The notes beneath the pieces were generated by a model. The model saw nothing but the letters and a program-made list of their open reading frames with translations, ran no database searches and was not told the origin of the DNA. Of a stretch of 64,000 nucleotides of DNA, positions 49,480 through 62,075 are shown one piece after another (position 1 is the first letter of the stretch; each line of letters starts with the position of its first letter). The stretch comes from Niebla homalea (Eukaryota; Ascomycota; Lecanoromycetes; Lecanorales; Ramalinaceae), in the NCBI GenBank assembly GCA_019925105.1, contig JAHGAU010000006.1, positions 372,001 through 436,000 of the forward strand. The letters are read 5' to 3'. The position numbers and the translations under genes are program-made.

Positions 49480-51270
49480 TAACTATTGAATTTATTTTTT
49501 ATATTAATATTAATATTATAACGTTCCTTTCCGGCTTTAAGTATTAAACCGGAATCCGAATTTAATAAATTTAATATATTAAACTTGAATTTATTAAACT
49601 TGAATTTATTAAACTTGAATTTATTAAACTTAAAATTATTATATTAAATAAAAGGTATCTTTATTAAAGAAATAATTTTTACTTAATTTATTAATCCGTT
49701 TAATTAATTAAAAATAATAAATTTTATTAAAAAGTAAATAATATAATTACGGGGTATAATTCAAGAATTAATTCTTATTACTATGTAAAATCAGTAATAA
49801 AATAATTCCGGTAATAATCCATTCTTTCCTTTTAGTAGCGTAATATAATTAATAAAAGGTTTATAATTAAACCGATTAATAAATTTTAATCTTAATAATA
49901 TTGGATTTTTTAATTTTTTCTATAAAAATAAATCCTCCGATATAGCTTTTATAATTAAGTATTCCGGGAAGTATACTTTTTTCCGGGATATATATATTTT
50001 TATCGATTAATTAAAGGATATTATTTAAATAATAAATATATAATTACTACGGAATAACCTATAATTATACTTAAGAAATATTATTTTAAAGTAATATATT
50101 AAAAAGTTATTAAATATTAAAAAACGATTCATTAAATATAACGATAGTTTAATTAAATAAACTTCTTAAATTATCGTTAAATTTAAGTTACCTTAATAAG
50201 TTAATTTAAATATTCTGGTTACCGAAAAGTATATTATAAATAATATTTTTAAAAACCGGGAGCCCCGTAAATATACGTAAATTATTTTACGGATTATATA
50301 TACGTTAAATTTTAATAATATTTAAAATTAACTTACGCTTATTTACGGTAAGTTAAACTTAGAATTTTAACGGGATTTATAATTATTAAATATAATTAAT
50401 AAATTTACGTTATTAAATATTATATATTTCCGTAAATATATCCGTAAAATCGTAAAACGGATATATTATTTTAAAGTAATTAAAATTTTATAGAAAATTT
50501 AAAGGCCGGTTTTTCTTTTTAATTATTAATATTATTTTTTTAAATATATAAATAAAATAAATTTACAGTATATAACCTTAAGAAAAAGGATAATAGTAAT
50601 TACTTTTAATATTATAAAAGAAAATATTAACGTTAAGTTAAGGAAAATTAAGGCCCTTAAGAAGAATATCCGATTTTAAATACTGAATACCCTATATAAA
50701 ATAAAGGGTTAATTAAGTTTTTATACTTAAGGATAAAGAAAAAAAGAATATATTACCCAATAAAAAAGAATCAGAAAAATCTTAAAATAATAACGACCTT
50801 ATTACGGAAAAAATATATTTTATATATTAAATCCTTACTTATTATTATTATATTAAATATATATTAAAGTATTTATTAGGGAATAAACTTTTTATTTATT
50901 TTAAAAATAATTATTAAAAATTAAAGGGAATAAACTTAAGTATTTTTAAGGCCTTTTTATTAAATTAGCGGATTTAATCCGTTAATAATTAATATATATA
51001 AGCATAATAAATTAATAATATAATACCTATAATTATTAGCTTTATCGCACTAAAGAGTATATACTTTAAAAGTTTTATTTTTAAGGTATATTAGTATATT
51101 ATAAATAAAGTCCAATTTACCCTTAAATTACCCGTAATAAACTTTTATATAAATAATAAGTATTTTATTACAATTATTAATTACAATATTATATTCTCTT
51201 AAATTCTAGATTTAGATTTTAAAATTTAAAAATTATTTAAGTTAATTCCGGTTATAAACGTTAATAATTT
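49480..51270. other. AT-rich RIP-mutated DNA, unassigned
   Basis: Stop-rich sequence between the LINE and the minisatellite. Apart from the 15-bp repeat listed next, nothing could be recognised. Confidence 0.45.
49581..49640. repeat. 15-bp minisatellite
   Basis: Four units of AAACTTGAATTTATT at 49581, 49596, 49611 and 49626, the last one diverged. Confidence 0.9.
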
Positions 51271-51416
51271 TAAGTTGATTATTAATAAATTTATAATATT
51301 TAACTTATTCTTCTTAAGGGAGAAGAATATAATGTTTATTTTAAGAAAAATCTTAATTAAAAGTTATTTAATATTCAATTCATTTATTAATATTTTAATC
51401 GTTACCGATATTATAA

Positions 51417-51518
51417 TTTTTAATAAAATAATAATCGATTTTAATAAAATAATAATCGATTTTAATAAAATAATAATCGATTTTAATAAAACAATAATCG
51501 ATTTTAATAAAATAATAA
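51417..51518. repeat. 21-bp minisatellite (left part, split by D2)
   Basis: About five units of 21 bp containing AATCGATTTTAATAAA. It continues right of D2 at 59153-59190. The 7-residue repeat NKIIIDF in the spurious open frame over it is only the translation of this repeat. Confidence 0.92.
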
Positions 51519-51851
51519 TGTTAGCAGCTAGCGCCATCTCTGCGCCGGCGTTACAGTAATACGTTATACTGCTGCGTTAAGGTAAGCCGTTAAACCTTGG
51601 TAAAGGGCTTTAATAACGGTTTTGATATACGTTATTTATAAGCCGTAACTTAATAGGCGTAAAGCGGGGTAATTATTACCTTTATTTTAAATAAAGGTTA
51701 TATTTTAATTCTTTTTAAGTTCTTTAAGAATTAATCTTATTATTAATTTACTTATTAAAATATTACTTAAGTATTTAAATTATAACGTTACGTTTTCTAT
51801 ATTTATTTTTATTAATCCCGCCGGCGTATTATTAACGGAATTAATTTAATA
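51519..51851 (+). repeat. 5' LTR of D2
   Basis: Starts TGTTAGCAGCTAGCGCC. The outer ~40 bp are un-RIPped; it ends TTTAATA (RIPped TCTAACA). Confidence 0.93.
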
Positions 51852-52299
51852 TTTTAATTCTTTTTCTTTATTAAGGAGAAAACCCGATATTATCGTTATA
51901 ATAAATACTTAATTAACTTAATAAACCTTAAAATAAGAAAACGATATTTACTTTTTAATTAAAAACTTTTTTATTATAATTAAATAAATTATAATAACGG
52001 AGTACCGCCGTAATATTATAGCTTAATAAGTTTAACTTCTAGAACTATAATTTAAAGTTAACCGGCTTAAGGTTAAGAACCGTATTTATTAAGAATATAT
52101 ATTTAACCGCGTTAATATATAATATAAAAGTTTACGCTCTAAAACTCTCTTTTACGTTAATTTTATTATAAACCTTTATACCGATAACGTACCGTTAACG
52201 GTTTTTATTTTACTTTATAAAAGTAAATCCTTTTATCCAGAAAGGCTTAAGTTATATTAAAATAAATCTAAGGATAAATATTAAATATAATTTATTAAT

Positions 52300-55200
52300 T
52301 TAAAAAAATAATTTATACTTTATCTTAAGTACTTCTTTACTGAAAGAAAAAAGGTAATTTTTTATTTAAGGTTTATTTCTTATAAAATTTTTAATTTACC
52401 GGATAAAAAAATTAATAAAATAAATTATTAAAAACTTAAGGATAGACTTTTAAATTTAATAATTAATCCGGAAAACCGTTAACTCTTTTATTATAAGTAT
52501 TTTAAAAATATTAAATAATACTTTAATTAAAAAATAATATAATTCTATAATACTTTAAAGATTATAAAAGAAAACTTATTATTATTATTCAATAAGTTTT
52601 ATACTTATATATTTTTTATAAAGCTTTTATTAAAATTCAAAATTAAAATCCTTATAATTAATAAAGTATTAAGAACCCGGGATAATATTATAATGGTAAC
52701 GATTATATATAAAAATAACTTAAAGCGTACTATTAATAATAATTAAAAAATTAATAAAAATAAATCTTTTAAAAATAAGGTATTTAAACTTAATTTTAAT
52801 AACTTAAAACCGGCGTATATTTTTATTAAAAATAATTTTCGTAATTAAAAACGTAAAATTATACCTGAAAACTTTAACGCCGCCCTTAAAGTAAATAAAA
52901 ATATTAAATATTATATATATTACGGAAAAGGCTATTATGTATTTAATTACTTTACCGTCTTATAAAATAAGGTTTTAATAATAAATATAAAATCCCGTAA
53001 AAGGGATAATATATTAAAAAACGATAAAACTTTAACGGTACCTTAAAATCGGAATTAATAAAGAAATAATTAAAAGTATACCCGGCTTTTATTATTAAGG
53101 ATTAAATAAGTTTTTAAGATAATCCTTAATTATTAAGTATATTAATTAATATTAAAGCTTAAATAAATTTAATTTTATAAATATATACGGTTTAATAAGA
53201 CTTATAATTAACTTTTATCGTTTTATTATAAACGGCTTTTCTTAATAATAAGTAAATTTTTTATTATAATGTTTATTAATTATAATATTATTTAATTAAT
53301 AATTAAGGGTAATAAAAGTAAATTAAGATACTTTTTTACGTTATTAATTAAAAAGGCTTAAATATAATTCTTAATTTATTAACTTTATACGCCTTATAAA
53401 TAACGATTAATCCGGCGGTAAATAAATAGTACTTTAAAATTAATTTTTATAAATTATAGATTAATAGCGTTTATAACTTTAATTAAAATTTAACGGAAAT
53501 TAATAAAATCTTTATAATTATTTATATTAACGTAATAACGGAACGTTTAAAAGTACCGTAAATCCCTTAAGGTAATTTAACGTATATAAGTATTATAAAA
53601 GACTTTATTAACCGGAACGTCTTAAAGGAATTAAGTAAATATATAAATATCTTCTTTAAAGATATAATTAATATTTTATTTAAATTAAAATAAAGGAATT
53701 ACGTTATTAACTTAAACGGTAAAAAGTTATTATATAATTTTTTATATAATTTATTTTAAGTAAAGTTAACGGAACTCCGGCGGTATTTAAAGGATATTAT
53801 AACCCGGGGTTGGATTTATTATTTAATATCGCCCGTAAACGCTTTAATCCTTTTTATACTTAAGAAGGACGGTAACCTTTATTTTTATATCGATTACTAT
53901 AAATTAAATATAATTAAAATTAAAAATCGATATTTATTACCCTTAATTACCGAGATTTTTAACCGGTTAAATAACTTTAAATAGTTTATTAAGTTAAACC
54001 TTAAGGATACTTATTATTAATTATAAATTAAGTCCAATAATAAATAAAAGACGGTATTCCGTACGTATTATAGTTACTTTAAGTATTTTATTATACCGTT
54101 TAAGTTAATTAATGCCTTAATAACCTTTTAAACTTATATTAATTATACCTTTATTAACCTTATTAATATAACTTATATAATTTATTTAAACGACATTTTA
54201 ATATTTAATAAGAATCCGGCGGATTATTAATATTATATTTAATAAGTTTTTAAGCGATTTTATTAATTTTAATTTTATATTAATTTTAAAAAATATTAAT
54301 TTAATATTATTTAAGTAAAGTTCTTAAGGTTTATCGTTTTTATTAAAGGGATTTAAATAGATTAAAAGCGTATTTAAATTATTAAGGATTAATTTACCTT
54401 AAAAACCTACCAGGAAATATAGGTTTTTCAAGCTTTATAAATTTTTATCGTTATTTTATTTATAAATATTTAAGGATAATTAAGCCCTTAATTAGTTTAC
54501 TTAAGGGTAATAAGGAAGGGAAGAAGGTTAACCCGTTAAAGTAAAATAATACGGTTAATACGACGTTCCGCCGGTTCCGTAAAATATTTATTAACGCGTT
54601 ATTACTCCGCTATTTTAATTTAGAACGGGGGATATAAGTCAAAACCAATATATTTAACTTTATTATTATAAATATTTTATTTTAATAATTTAAGGAAAGT
54701 TATTAATACTTAATTATATATTAATTTAAAAAAAATAACCCTTATTAAATAAAATTATAAAATATATAATTAAGAGCTCCTCGTTATTATTATAGTATTT
54801 AAGTAATAACGGTATTACTTAAAAGGAAATTTTAAAGCTATTTAAGTATAAATAAATTATAATAATTTTTAAAAGTTTATAAAATAGCCGGCGTTAAGCC
54901 CGCGTTAAGTTAAGTAAGCCTTAAAACTTATTAATTATAACTTTAAAGTATTTTATTATTAAAATAAAATAAAACTTATTAATCCTATATTAAAACGTTT
55001 AAATTATAAAGGAATCTTACCTTTTAATATTACCTTATTATTTACTTTATAGAATAAGTTCGTACTTTAATTTAATAATTTAATAAAATGCCGGCGGATA
55101 ATAACTATTAATTATTAATTATTATTTACTTTAAAAAATATTTAAATTATTATTCCGTAAAAAAAGATTTAATAATTACTTAAAAAGCTTTATAAGGAAT

Positions 55201-56550
55201 TTAAAATAATTAAGTTATTTATTAAGGATTTATAGGTTAACGATACGTTTATATATAAAATTAAAGACGATAACGTAACGCCGATACTTAAAAACTTAAT
55301 CTTAATAGCTTTATTACTTATAAAAGCCGTATATATATCCCTTAAAATAAAACGGTTAAAGAAAAGTTAATTAATAAGTATTATAATAACCCGTTAACGG
55401 GTTACTTTAAAGCCGAAAAAACTTATAAGTTTTTAACCCGTAAATATTATTAAGATAACTTAAAGGCTTAAGTTAATAATTATATTAAAACGTATAATAC
55501 TTATTAAAGGATTAAGGTATTACGTTATTATCTTTATAACGAGCTTACTTTATTTTTTTAATTAATTATATTTTAAAAAAAATTTAATATAAACTTTATT
55601 ACCGGCTTATCCGTAAATAAAACTAAAAATAATATTTATAATTTAATTTTAATAATCGTAAATAAATATATAAAAATATATAAATACCTCTCCGTTATAA
55701 AATAAATCAATACCGTTACGTTAATAAACCTTTTCTTTAAAGAAATCGTATAATATTATAATATATTAATTAAAATTATAATTAATTAAAAATCTTTATT
55801 TATTAATAAATTCTGGGGTTTAATATATTATTACGTAAAGATAAAGTATAAGTTAAGTACCGCTTTCTATTTATAAACGGATAATTAAATAAAACGTTAA
55901 AATTAAAGCTTTAAATAATATTTAAGAATCTTTATTAGTTTTAAATAAATAAATTAAATAAAGCTATTCCCTTTAATTAAATTTACTTATATAAACTTAG
56001 AATACTTAACTTTAAACTATAACCTTTTTATAATAATATATAATTATAATTTAAATATTTATTTTAAACTTAAGAATAAACTTATAAAAAAAAGATATTT
56101 ATAATAAAAAATAAGGTTAAAATATTATATAAAATACGATTAATATTAACGGATTAATAACGTTATATTATTAAATCGACTTAAAAAACGTATAATAAGA
56201 AATATAAGTTAAAGTTATATAACGTTAATAATTTAATAATATTAAATATTAAAAACCTTAAATTAAATTAATTAAATAAAAAACTTACGTTTTAATTTAT
56301 AGGACCCTTTAAAATTAATAATAAAATTAAAACGTAAACGTACCGTTTATTTCTTTTTATTATTTATTGAATTTATCTTATTATTTATATTTTTCTTTTA
56401 AAGTTTTATTATACTTATACCGGCGATTAAACGGCGGAAATTATAATATAAATACTTAAGTTAATTAATAATAAAGAAAAATAAATAATTAAAGAAATTA
56501 TTAATAAAATTAAAAATAAAAAAAGCATTTAATATTAAGTTAAATAGGTT
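52300..56550 (+). pseudogene. Gag-pol relic of D2
   Basis: Gag zinc knuckle at 52909-52950: YYIYYGKGYYVFNY fits C-x2-C-x4-H-x4-C exactly, with every Cys and His as Tyr (TGY to TAY and CAY to TAY). Protease active site at 53148-53159: NIKA for DTGA. RT about 53865-54230: LKKDGNLYFYIDYYKLN, IKNRYLLPLITEIFNRLN, FKLINALITF, and YLNDILIF at 54183-54206 for YLDDILIF. Integrase HHCC region about 55375-55560: NNPLTGYFKAEKTYKFLTRK. Catalytic core about 55580-56000: INFITGLSVNK, then a TDN-stop-IKR-stop-N-stop version of TDGQTERQNQ. A GPFKI-type segment follows near 56300. All of this is Ty3/Gypsy order. Multiple frames and stops; no functional product. Confidence 0.88.
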
Positions 56551-57229
56551 AATTAAGGCCTTAAATATAATTAATAAATACCGGAAACGGACTTAAAGTA
56601 TTCCGACAGAATTATAAGAATAATATAATAAAATAATACGGAATAAAAAAAAACGTAAATAAAATTATAATATTATAATAACGGAAGTTATATATATAAT
56701 TAATAACTATATATATAATTAATACTATAATTATTTAACCCTTATACGTTATCCTCCTATAAAATTATTAGAGTTTAAGCTTTAATTAATAACTTTATTT
56801 ATTACGGGTATTATATACGCGGATAAGCCGGTATTACGGAGGTAATTATTTTTATTATAATATTATACTTAATAAGAATAACTTTAATAATAACTATAAT
56901 AATATTAAAAAAGGTAAAAAAGCGTAAACTTTAAATTATAAGTGTTTAACGCGTTATTAAAGAAATATTAAATAAATAAAGTTAAAAAAATAAAATTATT
57001 TAAGGTAATAAAAGATTAATAAATATATTTATTAAGTTTACGTTAATATAATAATAATTTATAATATTATCCGTTTTATTGCTTTTTAATAATATATAAA
57101 TTATAAATACTTAACGTTTAATATTATTAATTTTAACGTTTAACGTTAAACTCCAGTAATATTAATATATAAAAATAAAAGAATAATCTATAACTTTATA
57201 TTAATACGGGCTTTCTTTTTTTATAAATA

Positions 57230-57805
57230 AGTTAATAAAGTTAAGGATAAGTATAAAAACGTTATATTTTTTTTATCCTCCTCTTTTTTTTTTCCTTTTT
57301 TTTTTCCGCCTTAATTAAAGGCCTTTCTTTAATAGTATTTATTAAAGGGGCTCTTTAATTTAATTTTAAAGTATTACCCTTAAAAGTTAAAGCCGACCTC
57401 ATTAACGGTACCGTTAAAAAGAGTATAACCTCTTTTTCCTTTTCTTTAAATGGGCCGAAGCCCGTATTTCCTTCCTTCTTTTTACCTTTTAGGTTACCGG
57501 ATATTATAAGCTTAAAGTCTACTCTTTTTATCTTAAATATAAGGTCGGAAAATAGGGAATAACTTCCCGACGGAATCGACTTTTATAAAGGGCCTAGACC
57601 CCCCGTATTAAACCGATTTAACTATTAAACGTTAACGTTATTATTTTATTATTAAACTATAATTTATTTATTTATTTTTTAAGTTAAATAACCTTTAATT
57701 CCGCCGTTTTAATATAAATAATAAACGTTTTTTTCTTAATTTAAAAGATTAATATTTCCTTTTTAATTTTTAAAGTAATTTAACGGAATATATATTCCAT
57801 TTAAC
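57230..57805 (-). pseudogene. Antisense coding relic within D2
   Basis: The mirror of the frame at 31329-31905 in D1. The plus strand here is pyrimidine-rich (runs of TTTTTCC), so the minus strand is Lys/Glu-rich as in D1. More degraded than in D1; function unknown. Confidence 0.4.
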
Positions 57806-58819
57806 CGGTAATAATTAACGTTTAATTAATATTTAACCGGAAAACTTTAAAATCCTAAAGAATTTTATTACGTTTTTATATATATTAGGCTTACGCTTTA
57901 ATAAACTATATATTGATCGAAAAATACTTATATATCCATTAAATTACCCGGGACTATAGCTAGTCCGGGAACTATATATATATTAAAATAACGGCGGTTT
58001 AATAACGTTAAAAATATTTACGGGGAAATAACGGGAAAAGTATCATTTACGGTAATACCGCGAATAAAATAACGGGCTATATACGTAATATAATTTACCC
58101 TATAAAAAACAAATAAAATAAGGTATTATTATATTTATTATTAATATTATATTTATATTTACGTTAACGGGACGTTAACGTAAATTACGTTACTTAAGAT
58201 CGGTTAACTTATATATAATATTAATAAATGAAATAAACGGATTATTAACGTAAATAAAACGTTTACGTAACGTTAACGTTATTTATTATAATATTAATAT
58301 AAATAGCGAGGATATATAATTACGTACGTATTAACTTATAAATATTTATATAAACCCTTAATATATTATATTTATAAGAGTAATTAAGATTATTAAAGAA
58401 AAAAAAGAAAAAATTTAAAATAAAATAAAAACCTTATTATAATTACGTACCGTTTTTATAATAACGTTTATTTTTATTATAACGTAATAAATTAATAATA
58501 AAGCTTTAAGTAATTATTAATTAATATTATAAAGATTCTTTTCTTATTTACCTTTTCTTATTAAGTTTTATAAAAAGGTTTTTAATAAGTTTTATAAATT
58601 ACGTTAATTATTTATTAACGTAAAGTACCCTTATTATATTATTATTAAATAAATATTATTATATTTATATATATTTTTAAGGACTTTTTTCCTTTTATTT
58701 TTTTTTTATTAAGTTTAATAATAAGTTTTTAATAAGCTTTATATTTAACCGGTTTTACGTTAACTTCTTAAATATATCTTTATATACTTTAAAGATTAAC
58801 GTATAAAAAAAGAAATAAT

Positions 58820-59152
58820 TATTAATAATTAACATTATTTCTACGTTAACGTTATAGTAATACGTTATATTATTACGTTAAGGTAAGCCGTTAAGCCTTA
58901 ATAAAAAGTCTTAATAACGGCCTTAATATACGTTATTTATAAGTTATAGCTTAATAGGCGTAAAACGGGGTAATTATTATTTTTACCTTAAGTAAAGGCT
59001 ATACCTTAATTCTTTTTAAGTTCTTTAAGAATTAATCTTATTATTAATTTACTTATTAAAGTATTATTTAAGTATCCAGACCGTAACGCTACGTCTTCTA
59101 TACCTACCTTTATTAATCCCGCCGGCGTGCCGCCAGCGGAGTCAGTCTAACA
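58820..59152 (+). repeat. 3' LTR of D2
   Basis: Starts TATTAATAATTAAC, exactly what RIP makes of TGTTAGCAGCTAGC. The outer ~70 bp are un-RIPped and end GAGTCAGTCTAACA. Confidence 0.93.
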
Positions 59153-59190
59153 AATAATCGATTTTAATAAAATAATAATCGATTTTAATA
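59153..59190. repeat. 21-bp minisatellite (right part)
   Basis: Nearly two further units of the repeat at 51417-51518, in the same phase, separated from it by the D2 insertion. Confidence 0.9.
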
Positions 59191-60209
59191 ATTAAAAATA
59201 TATTATTAATATTTATAAAAATATAAATATTAAGGTAATTACTTTTATAAAGGAAGTAATATAAGTCCGACGTATAATTTACGTAAAGTAATAAGATTAA
59301 GTCTTAACTTATAATATAATATAAGTATTAATTATATATTTAAAAAAAAGGATTTTAAAAGAATTATTTAAGTCCCGGGATTTTATCTTTAAACTATAAT
59401 TAATATTATCTTATATTCTTAAATTTTAAGGTAGCGTATTTATATATATCGTTAACTTAAAAAAATCGGTTATTTAAATTAAAAACGATATTAATTAAAA
59501 AGTTAACTTATTACGTAAAGTAAAACTTAGAATTTTATACGATTTACCCCTATAACCTTATTATATAATAATCTTAAGTTTATTAATATTATTTATTACT
59601 TACGGATAAAGAACTTAAAAATTTAAGTTATAAATTTATAAAGTTATTTTAATAATAATATTAATCTTTATATTCTTTAAAATAATCTTTATAACTTTTA
59701 ATTATTTAAAGATTTACTTAAATTAGTTATTATAAATTAACGATCGTAAGGAATAAGTTTTATTTAATAATATTAGAATTTATATATATAATAAAAATAT
59801 ATAAATTTAATTAAATAATATTATTAAAGAATTCAATAATATCTTTAAAAATAATATTATTATAATTAATATTCTAGAAAATTAATATATATTTATTAAC
59901 CTTCGATTTAATATAATTATTAAACTTAAAAAAACATATAATATTAAACGTAAAAATTAAAAAGTTATAAATTAAGCTTTAAATAAAATATGTAACGAGG
60001 ATAAGCTATATTAATTTATATAATTTACGGAATTTTTATACCCTATTTTTATCGTTTAATGCGATATTTTAAACGGACGTAAAGGTTATATTATAATTAA
60101 TATTTAATTATTTAATAAAATTATAATTTCCGATTTATACTTATTATTATTATAATAAGAAATAATTTCTTTAATTATAAGTTATAAATATATTACTATA
60201 ATCGATACC
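59191..60209. other. AT-rich RIP-mutated DNA, unassigned
   Basis: Stop-rich sequence between D2 and the C array. No domain recognised. Confidence 0.45.
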
Positions 60210-60214
60210 CGCGG

Positions 60215-60376
60215 TGTCACGGTTCCATACCTACTGCTCCCAGGCCTTCGGCTATGTTACCGTTCTGGGACTAGTGGCTTGGCACCCACTTACCTTCATG
60301 GACGGACCTATACCATAGACACCCTCATAGCTATTATTCCGTTTATAGCTAGACATTATATATTAATTCCTTAATA
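60215..60376 (+). repeat. LTR 1 of the C array
   Basis: Starts TGTCACGGTTCCATACC and ends TTCCTTAATA (RIPped TTCCCTGACA). Light RIP. Confidence 0.94.
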
Positions 60377-61669
60377 TAATAATAGTTATCCTTATATATA
60401 AAAGGTTAATTATAAGCCTCTTAATACTCGTATTTTACCAAAATAATACTATTAAAATAATACGACGTATACTATAATTAATAAGTTAATTAGTTAATTA
60501 ATAAGCCGTATAATAAATATGTATTACGAACTTATAAAACGTTAATAATTATAGGAATTAAGAATAAAGACCTTTATAGGCTATAATAATTAATAATTAG
60601 ATAAACGGTATTAAGTATTTAATAAGTATTAAGTAAATATACTATAAAAGTAAATAATAAGTATATAAATAATAATTTATTTAAATACTATATAGGAATA
60701 AATATAAGTATACGTTAAATATTAAGTATTTACTATATTTTATTAAGCGTTAATACCTATAAATTACTTAATTATAATCTTTATATATAATAAACGGTTA
60801 ATATTAATAATAATTAAGTTAATAAAACTTAGAATAAGGATAAAAATAAGAATAAAAATAATTAAATTAAAAAAAGAACGTTTAAAATAATACTGTAAAT
60901 AAGCTTATTATTAAAAATCCCTTAAGTTATACGATAAAAATACGTACTTAATAACTTTATTTATAATATAAAGTTTAAATTAATTTTTTAATTATTAATT
61001 TCTTTACCTTAATAAATTTTTTAATATATTAATATTATAAGCTTATAAGATATTAATTTAATTATAATAATAACTTTTATAAGCCGGCGTGAAAACTAAT
61101 AATAATAAATCGGAATAAATAAAACGGAATAAAAAGTAAATTAAAAGAAAGAAGAATAATTTAAAACGATATTATAAATAAATTTATTATTAATTATATC
61201 CTTAAACCGTATATTAAGAATACGCAATAAGCTTATTATAATAATATTAATTTTATTTTAAATTCTTAATTAATTAAATAGATTTCCTTTAACTTTATAA
61301 ATCCTTTAATAATTATATTATTATAATATAAGCTTATAAAATATTAGTAATTATAAGACCCTTAATAAAGTAATTTATAAGCCGGAATAGTTAATAACTG
61401 AATAAACGGTTAATATTAATAATAATATAAATAAAAATAATATTACGGGTAAAATAAAAGTAAGGATATTATATTTATAAGTACGATAACGGTATTAAGG
61501 GTAAAAGCTATTCTTACGGCTTTAACTTATTTATAAGGGGTAAAGGCTACTTAATTAATTTATTTAGGGATACGTTGTTAATCGCTTTAATTTTAATATA
61601 ACGTTTATAATAATAACCTTATATTAAATTCTTTTCTGACAGAAAATATACGATTCGGCTTTACCCCGG

Positions 61670-61705
61670 AAATTACGTTAATCGACTTAATTTAAGTCGA
61701 TTTTT
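61670..61705. repeat. Conserved palindrome in the C interior
   Basis: Arms AATCGACTTAA and TTAAGTCGATT are separated by one base and followed by a T run. The same palindrome recurs in unit 2 near 63375-63400 with a different central base. A second one, TTTCTGACAGAAA, lies about 50 bp upstream in both units. Confidence 0.75.
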
Positions 61706-61913
61706 TTATATCTATATATTCGATTTTTATCGATTTTTTTACCTTTTTTTAGGAGCTTTTTTTACCTGGGTTATTTAACCTTTATTACTTAATTATTACG
61801 CTTATTAAAGGTAATATTAATATATTTAATAATTCTTTAAGGCTATATTTAAGTCCGATAAGGGTAATTTTAATCTAAGTAATAGGAGCTTACCGTTATA
61901 GAAAGGGGGGTAG

Positions 61914-62075
61914 TATTACGGTTCCATGCCTACTACTCCTAGGCCTTCGGCTATATTACCGTTCTGGGACTAGTGGCTTGGCACCCACTTACCTTTATGG
62001 ACGGACCTGTACCATAGACACCCTCATAGTTATTATTCCGTTTATAGCTAGACCTTATATATTAATTCCTTGATA
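61914..62075 (+). repeat. LTR 2 of the C array (shared)
   Basis: Starts TATTACGGTTCCATGCC and ends TTCCTTGATA. It serves as 3' LTR of unit 1 and 5' LTR of unit 2. It is lightly RIPped although both neighbouring interiors are heavily RIPped. Confidence 0.94.

Larger units (their letters stand above)
43640..49480 (+). mobile_element. Tad1-like non-LTR retrotransposon (LINE), RIP-degenerate
   Basis: About 5.8 kb on the plus strand. An ORF1 start is visible (ATG 43663, MATNNGTLEVQNDARVHSLS, 45 codons to a RIP stop). ORF2 follows with an endonuclease-like region (about 45.85-46.5 kb), RT (about 46.87-47.75 kb) and a C-terminal conserved region (about 48.58-48.8 kb). The 3' end carries an (ATCA)n-type tail near 49457-49482, as is common for LINEs. 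It has no LTRs. The domain order and RT sequence match fungal Tad1/I-group LINEs. No target duplication could be read. Confidence 0.8.
51519..59152 (+). mobile_element. Complete Gypsy LTR retrotransposon D2
   Basis: A 7634-bp element on the plus strand with LTRs 51519-51851 and 58820-59152 (333 bp each) and a perfect target duplication AATAA (51514-51518 and 59153-59157). It is the same family as D1 but in opposite orientation; their 5' ends face each other across 13.9 kb. A purine tract AAAAAAAGAAA lies just before the 3' LTR. Order of relics: Gag zinc knuckle, protease, RT, RNase H, integrase, then about 2.3 kb without sense coding before the 3' LTR. All frames are RIP-destroyed; the outermost LTR ends are intact. 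Confidence 0.95.

Noticed and set aside
51275..51559. 94-aa open frame with seven-residue repeats
   Set aside because: Translation of the 21-bp minisatellite running into the LTR of D2; not a gene.
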